Below are positions 59,952-64,000 of a stretch of 64,000 bases of DNA, piece by piece. This DNA comes from Dorea_D hominis. Its GTDB lineage: Bacteria > Bacillota > Clostridia > Lachnospirales > Lachnospiraceae. A program made the translations under genes and the position numbers. The stretch spans positions 62,001-126,000 of the forward strand of contig NZ_JACOOY010000005.1 of NCBI RefSeq assembly GCF_014287705.1. The letters run 5' to 3'. Positions within the stretch are counted from its first letter, which is position 1, and every line of letters starts with the position of its first letter. Below the pieces are notes generated by a model. It saw only the letters and a list, made by a program, of their open reading frames with translations, had not been told where the DNA came from and made no database searches.

Positions 59952-60851
59952 ATGCAATATATAGAAGGTCTGAATGAATATACAGAAACCGAAAAGTCAG
60001 CAGTGACCTTTGGAAAGTTTGACGGAGTGCATAAGGGCCACCAGAAGTTAGTTGAAGAAGTGCTCAGATGCTGCACAAATGGAAATATAAAAAGTGTTTT
60101 GTGTGCATTTGAGATGAATAAAAAAGACATTCTTATGACTCCGGATGAGAGAAGAGAAAGAATGGACGGCAAAATAGACTATCTTGTGGAATGTCCGTTT
60201 TCAGATGAACTCCGGCACATGAGTGCGGAAGATTTTATTAAAAAAGTTATAAAGGGTGTTTTTCATGCTGAATATGTGGTTGTAGGGACTGATTTTCATT
60301 TTGGATATGGAAAAGAAGGCGATGCGCATATGCTGGAGGCGTATGCCGAAAAATATCATTATAAGGCAATCGTAGTTGAAAAAGCACGGTTTAAGCATCG
60401 GGAGATCAGTAGCAGTTTTATTAAGAGTCTGGTCAAAGATGGAAGCATTACAACCGCGAATTACCTTCTGACATATCCATACCCGGTAGAAGGAATTGTA
60501 GAACATGGAAAACATCTGGGAAGTGAGTTGGGATTTCCCACATGTAATGTAGAATGGCCGGCGCATAAAGTACTGCCGCCAAAAGGAGTGTATGTAAGCC
60601 GTGTTTATATTGATGGGGAAGTTTATGGCGCAATATCCAATATCGGAGTCAAGCCAACCGTATCAGATGAAAACAGAGTGCTGATCGAGAGTTATTTATA
60701 TGGATATAGCGGAGATGCATACGGAAAAAACGTTAAAATTGAATTACTGGAATTCCGACGCCCGGAACATAAATTTTCTTCCATTAAGGAAATGCAGGTA
60801 CGAGTCCGTCAGGATATACAGTATGTCAGAGAATACTTTGAAAAAGAGTAA
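59952..60851 (+). CDS. ribF: Bifunctional riboflavin kinase / FMN adenylyltransferase
   Basis: RibF phosphorylates riboflavin to FMN and adenylylates it to FAD. The 299 residues have an N-terminal nucleotidyltransferase domain (VTFGKFDGVHKGHQKLVEEV and VVGTDFHFGYGKEGD) and a C-terminal riboflavin kinase domain (GSELGFPTCNVEWP, SNIGVKPTVSDENRVLIESYL). The ATG at 59952 is favoured because GAGAGG lies 6 bases upstream; an upstream ATG at 59937 in the same frame covers that ribosome binding site. The truB-ribF order is common in Firmicutes. Confidence 0.94.
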   Translation: MQYIEGLNEYTETEKSAVTFGKFDGVHKGHQKLVEEVLRCCTNGNIKSVLCAFEMNKKDILMTPDERRERMDGKIDYLVECPFSDELRHMSAEDFIKKVIKGVFHAEYVVVGTDFHFGYGKEGDAHMLEAYAEKYHYKAIVVEKARFKHREISSSFIKSLVKDGSITTANYLLTYPYPVEGIVEHGKHLGSELGFPTCNVEWPAHKVLPPKGVYVSRVYIDGEVYGAISNIGVKPTVSDENRVLIESYLYGYSGDAYGKNVKIELLEFRRPEHKFSSIKEMQVRVRQDIQYVREYFEKE

Positions 60852-60863
60852 AAGGAGAAACAG

Positions 60864-62510
60864 ATGAATATAATAACTATATTTTCTCTGTTTGGCGGAC
60901 TTGGACTGTTTTTATATGGTATGAGCCAGATGAGCGAAAGCCTTGAAAAAGCAGCCGGCGCCAAAATGAGAAGTATTCTGGCAGTCTTTACGAAAAACAG
61001 ATTTATCGGACTGCTGGTAGGTATGATTTTTACAGCGATCATCCAGTCATCCAATGCTACAACAGTTATGGTCGTGAGTTTTGTAAACTCCGGACTGATG
61101 AATCTGATGCAGGCAACCGGAATTATTCTGGGAGCCAATATCGGAACTACAATCACCGGACAGCTGATCGCATTTAATCTGTCGGACATAGCGCCGCTAT
61201 TTGTAATCATCGGTGTGATTATGTCCATGTTCTGTAAGAACCAGAAGGTGCAGAGAGCCGGTGATGTGATTCTGGGATTTGGCATTTTGTTTATGGGGCT
61301 GAAAGTTATGGGTGAATCCTTGACCATTGTAAAACAGTCACCGGTTGTAAAAGAATTTTTAAGCTCTTTAAGCAGTCCGTTTATTGCGATCCTTGTCGGA
61401 TTTATTGCGACTTCTATTTTGCAGAGTTCTTCGGCAACGGTTGGTATTATTATTTTGATGGCATCACAGAATCTGATCCAGTTTATGATCTGTCCGTTTG
61501 TAATTCTTGGCTGTAACATCGGTTCTTGCGTGTCTGCACTTCTTGCCAGCCTGAACGGAAGAAAAGATGCAAAGAGAGCAGCGATGATTCATTTCTTATT
61601 TAACGTGATCGGATCTGCAATTATGTTTACTGTGATCTTTATATTTACCAAACCGATCACAGGTGCACTGCTTGGAATTTCCGGTGGAAATGTGGCACGT
61701 GCGGTTGCCAATACACATTCTCTGATGAAAATCATAGAAGTGGCTATGTTGTTCCCGTTTATGGGCTGGATCGTGAAGCTGACTTACAAAGTAGTTCCGG
61801 GAAATGATGATACAGACGAAGATGAGTATGAACTGAATTATATCAAACAGTCTATGATGTCACCTGCAACGGCAGTTATGGATGCAATCCATGAGATCGA
61901 GCATATGGGAAAGGTTGCAATGAGCAATCTGGAACTGTCCATGCATGCACTCTGTGAGCTGGACGGAGAAGCAATTGAAAAGGTATACAAAACCGAAAAA
62001 TATATTGATTTTATGAACAGTAAGATCACGGATTACCTTGTGAGAGCAAATGAGCTGGAACTTCCGACTGCAGATGCAGATAAGCTGGGAGGACTGTTCC
62101 ATGTAGTAAATGATATTGAAAGAATCGGTGATCATGCAGAAAATATGGCTGAGGCTGCAAGAGAGAGAATTGATTCCGGCGTAAAATTAAGCGACAAGGC
62201 GATACGTCAGATGAATGATATGATGAAGTCGGTACAGACACTTCTGGAATATGCATTGGATATGTTTACAAATGGAAATCAAGAACATATGCGTGAGATT
62301 CTGGAACTGGAAGATGCCATTGATGAGCTGGAAAAGAAACTGCAAAGATCACATATCAAGCGGCTGACGAAGAACAAATGTACACCGGAAGCAGGAATGA
62401 TCTTTGCAGATGCAGTATCCGGTCTGGAGCGTGTAGCCGACCATGGAACCAATATCGCATTTGCGATCATGGTACCGGATGAATACAAATCTGATGAAGA
62501 AGAAGAGTAA
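60864..62510 (+). CDS. Na/Pi cotransporter family protein with PhoU-like tail
   Basis: A 548-residue membrane protein. Two inverted Na_Pi_cotrans repeats contain the hallmark serine motifs IQSSNATT and LQSSSATVG, within about eight to nine hydrophobic helices in residues 1-310. The cytoplasmic C-terminal ~230 residues have PhoU-like helical repeats (HVVNDIERIGDHAENMAE, VSGLERVADHGTNIA) typical of metal-binding PhoU sites. It may carry phosphate or another anion. AAAGGAG precedes the ATG, 12 bases after ribF. Confidence 0.9.
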   Translation: MNIITIFSLFGGLGLFLYGMSQMSESLEKAAGAKMRSILAVFTKNRFIGLLVGMIFTAIIQSSNATTVMVVSFVNSGLMNLMQATGIILGANIGTTITGQLIAFNLSDIAPLFVIIGVIMSMFCKNQKVQRAGDVILGFGILFMGLKVMGESLTIVKQSPVVKEFLSSLSSPFIAILVGFIATSILQSSSATVGIIILMASQNLIQFMICPFVILGCNIGSCVSALLASLNGRKDAKRAAMIHFLFNVIGSAIMFTVIFIFTKPITGALLGISGGNVARAVANTHSLMKIIEVAMLFPFMGWIVKLTYKVVPGNDDTDEDEYELNYIKQSMMSPATAVMDAIHEIEHMGKVAMSNLELSMHALCELDGEAIEKVYKTEKYIDFMNSKITDYLVRANELELPTADADKLGGLFHVVNDIERIGDHAENMAEAARERIDSGVKLSDKAIRQMNDMMKSVQTLLEYALDMFTNGNQEHMREILELEDAIDELEKKLQRSHIKRLTKNKCTPEAGMIFADAVSGLERVADHGTNIAFAIMVPDEYKSDEEEE

Positions 62511-62518
62511 AATAATCC

Positions 62519-62547
62519 TTTACAGAGGATAAGTGTTGTGTTATACT
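62519..62547 (+). promoter_or_regulatory. Promoter of rpsO
   Basis: TTTACA (62519-62524), a 17-bp spacer and TATACT (62542-62547), with TGT before the -10. Transcription should start near 62554, giving a leader of ~90 nt. Confidence 0.75.
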
Positions 62548-62553
62548 CATCTG

Positions 62554-62642
62554 GTGTGAACAGCCGGTGTTCGGTAACAGGATACTCCAACCGTTGCTTA
62601 ATACCAGGCGATAATTAAGAGAATTAAAAGGAGGAAATCACA
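62554..62642 (+). promoter_or_regulatory. Leader of rpsO, possible S15 autoregulatory site
   Basis: Contains a CCG/CGG hairpin (near 62564-62574) and a 6-bp hairpin CTTAAT / ATTAAG (62597-62602, 62614-62619) before the ribosome binding site. rpsO leaders bind S15 in several bacteria. The identity of this structure was not verified. Confidence 0.4.
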
Positions 62643-62909
62643 ATGGTTTCAAAAGAACAGAAAGAACAGATCATTAAAGACTTTGGAAGAACAGCAGGAG
62701 ATACAGGTTCACCGGAAGTACAGGTAGCTATCCTGACAGCAAGAATCAATGACCTGACAGATCATTTCAAAGCTAACCCGAAGGATCATCACTCAAGAAG
62801 AGGACTTCTTAAGATGGTAGGACAGAGAAGAGGACTTCTTGCATACCTGAAGAAGACAGATATCAACAGATATCGTGCTCTGATCGAGAAACTTGGACTT
62901 AGAAAATAA
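62643..62909 (+). CDS. rpsO: 30S ribosomal protein S15
   Basis: S15 binds the central domain of 16S rRNA and nucleates platform assembly. The 88 residues carry the signature TGSPEVQVAILTARINDLTDHFK and HHSRRGLLKMVGQRRGLLAYLKK. AAAAGGAGG precedes the ATG. It is followed by a terminator and then pnp, the classical rpsO-pnp order. Confidence 0.97.
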   Translation: MVSKEQKEQIIKDFGRTAGDTGSPEVQVAILTARINDLTDHFKANPKDHHSRRGLLKMVGQRRGLLAYLKKTDINRYRALIEKLGLRK

Positions 62910-62922
62910 TAATGATTTTAAT

Positions 62923-62958
62923 AAAAATTCCGATTGCGTTATGCAGTCGGAATTTTTT
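62923..62958 (+). terminator. Terminator after rpsO
   Basis: AAAAATTCCGATTGC pairs with GCAGTCGGAATTTTT (one G-U) around a small loop, followed by a T6 tract. Confidence 0.85.
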
Positions 62959-62992
62959 GTAGAAAAAAGATATGGTGTATTTACATAAGATA

Positions 62993-63001
62993 TGCTATAA
63001 T
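62993..63001 (+). promoter_or_regulatory. Extended -10 promoter of pnp
   Basis: TGCTATAAT (62993-63001) is a perfect extended -10 element. The -35 region is poor. It gives pnp a leader of about 137 nt. Confidence 0.55.
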
Positions 63002-63036
63002 ATATTGGATTGTGGACGAGGGAGATATAATCCGAG

Positions 63037-63105
63037 ACCACTGAAAAGGATATTGTCCGGTGGTAGCGAAAAGAGAGTGTCTTTTTCAGTAGTTTCGGTA
63101 TCCTT
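63037..63105 (+). promoter_or_regulatory. Leader of pnp with competing helices
   Basis: CTGAAAAGGA (63041-63050) can pair with TCTTTTTCAG (63080-63089), and AAGGATA (63046-63052) with TATCCTT (63099-63105); these exclude each other. ACCAC/GTGGT (63037-63041, 63060-63064) can also form. PNPase autoregulates its leader in E. coli. Confidence 0.45.
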
Positions 63106-63145
63106 CTTTCGCAGAACAGATGAATGAAGATAAAAGGAGAATACT

Positions 63146-64000
63146 ATGTATAAGAAGTATGAGATGGAATTAGCCGGAAGAACACTTCGCGTAGATGTTG
63201 GTAGAGTAGCGAAGCAGGCGAACGGTGCAGTTTTAATGCACTATGGTGATACAACTGTACTTTGTACAGCAACTGCTTCTGAGAAGCCAAGAGAAGGAAT
63301 CGATTTCTTCCCGTTAAGTGTAGAATATAATGAGAGAATGTATTCCGTAGGTAAGATCCCGGGAGGATTTAACAAAAGAGAAGGAAAAGCATCTGAGAAT
63401 GCGATCCTGACATGCCGTGTTATCGACCGTCCGATGCGACCACTGTTCCCAAAGGATTACCGTAACGATGTTACATTGGAGAACCTGGTACTTTCTGTAG
63501 ATCAGGATTGTTCACCGGAGTTGACAGCTATGCTTGGAGCAGCAATTGCGACTACAATTTCTGATATCCCGTTTGACGGACCGATCTCTACAACACAGGT
63601 TGGACTGGTTGACGGTGAATTTGTATTTAATCCGACAGCAGAACAGAAAGAAATATCTGATATGGCGCTGACGGTTGCATCTACAAGAGAGAAAGTTATC
63701 ATGATCGAAGCAGGAGCGAATGAAGTTCCGGAAGCACAGATGGTCGAAGCGATTTACGCAGCTCATGAAGTGAACCAGAAAGTAATCGCATTTATTGATA
63801 CAATCGTTGCAGAATGCGGAAAAGAAAAACACAGCTATGAGAGTTTTGCGATTCCGGAAGAATTATTTGCAGCAATCAAAGAAATCGTACCGCCGGAGAC
63901 TATGGAGGAAGCTGTATTTACAGATGATAAACAGGTAAGAGAAGAAAATATCCGTCAGATTACAGATAAGTTAGAGGAAGCGTTTGCTGATAATGAAGAA
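63146..64000 (+). CDS. pnp: Polyribonucleotide nucleotidyltransferase, 3' end cut by window
   Basis: PNPase is a phosphorolytic 3'-5' exoribonuclease and RNA-tailing enzyme of the degradosome. The first 285 codons are present. The N-terminal RNase PH-like domain shows MELAGRTLRVDVGRVAKQANGA, VLMHYGDTTVLCTATASEK, FFPLSVEYNERMYSVGKIPGGF and RPMRPLFP. An alpha-helical linker follows (REENIRQITDKLEEAF). AAAAGGAGA precedes the ATG. The gene runs past the window's end. It has its own promoter and leader behind rpsO. Confidence 0.97.
   Translation, partial: MYKKYEMELAGRTLRVDVGRVAKQANGAVLMHYGDTTVLCTATASEKPREGIDFFPLSVEYNERMYSVGKIPGGFNKREGKASENAILTCRVIDRPMRPLFPKDYRNDVTLENLVLSVDQDCSPELTAMLGAAIATTISDIPFDGPISTTQVGLVDGEFVFNPTAEQKEISDMALTVASTREKVIMIEAGANEVPEAQMVEAIYAAHEVNQKVIAFIDTIVAECGKEKHSYESFAIPEELFAAIKEIVPPETMEEAVFTDDKQVREENIRQITDKLEEAFADNEE

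Overview
The window looks like a chromosomal segment of an anaerobic, endospore-forming Firmicute of the class Clostridia, most likely a gut Lachnospiraceae (Dorea/Coprococcus/Blautia-like). The basis is moderate-GC DNA, strong AGGAGG-type ribosome binding sites, frequent TTG starts, sporulation and germination genes (spoIVA, gpr, spoIIP), and gene orders typical of this group: DUF512-der-plsY-gpsA-spoIVA, rpsT/gpr-spoIIP and rimP-nusA-ylxR-L7Ae-infB-rbfA. The species cannot be fixed from the sequence alone. Most of the window is core genome. No tRNA gene, intact insertion sequence, prophage or CRISPR array was seen.

Bases 1-9.7 kb: a serine operon (serC cut by the window edge, serA), a membrane-anchored polysaccharide deacetylase with cell-wall-binding repeats, a divergently oriented PRPP synthetase, then DUF512 radical SAM, der, plsY and gpsA. 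9.7-14.1 kb: a sporulation cluster holding a receiver-less Spo0A-C-like DNA-binding protein, a small unknown protein and spoIVA; then a Mog-domain protein, rnhA and the RNase P RNA gene. 14.1-17.2 kb: pyrB-pyrI on the minus strand, a small membrane protein, and pheA. 17.2-26.8 kb: a DUF815 ATPase, a MATE exporter, rqcH (minus) facing away from yicC-gmk-rpoZ, then rimO-pgsA-cinA.

26.8-34.7 kb: a GNAT/transmembrane/extracellular fusion protein, a NifU-like scaffold paired with a GGGtGRT protein, a terminator with an unusual repeat-filled loop, and an AraC regulator beside a sugar symporter and a GH43 beta-xylosidase. 34.7-40.8 kb is the most accessory-looking part: a decayed Rpn-type (PD-(D/E)XK) gene ending in a 21-bp tandem repeat, directly followed by a LytTR/GHKL two-component system and an FtsX-type ABC transporter. 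40.8-44.3 kb: a radical SAM protein with unusual cysteine spacing, ilvN-ilvC, and a stand-alone phosphoribosyltransferase-like protein.

44.3-52.2 kb: rpsT (TTG start, structured leader), gpr-spoIIP, a second type IIA topoisomerase pair and nudC. A decayed secreted-protein gene follows at 52.2-52.5 kb. 52.5-64 kb is the long translation and RNA-processing block: rimP-nusA-ylxR-L7Ae-infB-rbfA-nrnA-like-truB-ribF, a Na/Pi cotransporter-like gene, rpsO, and the start of pnp, which runs off the window. Several transcripts here (rimP, rpsO, pnp, rpsT) have leaders with clear secondary structure that suggests autoregulation.

No single large unknown multi-gene system was found. The best candidates for new biology are the Spo0A-C orphan next to spoIVA, the GNAT-TM-extracellular fusion, the NifU-like/GGGtGRT pair, the two-component/ABC module behind the Rpn relic, and the structured leaders and repeat-bearing terminator.
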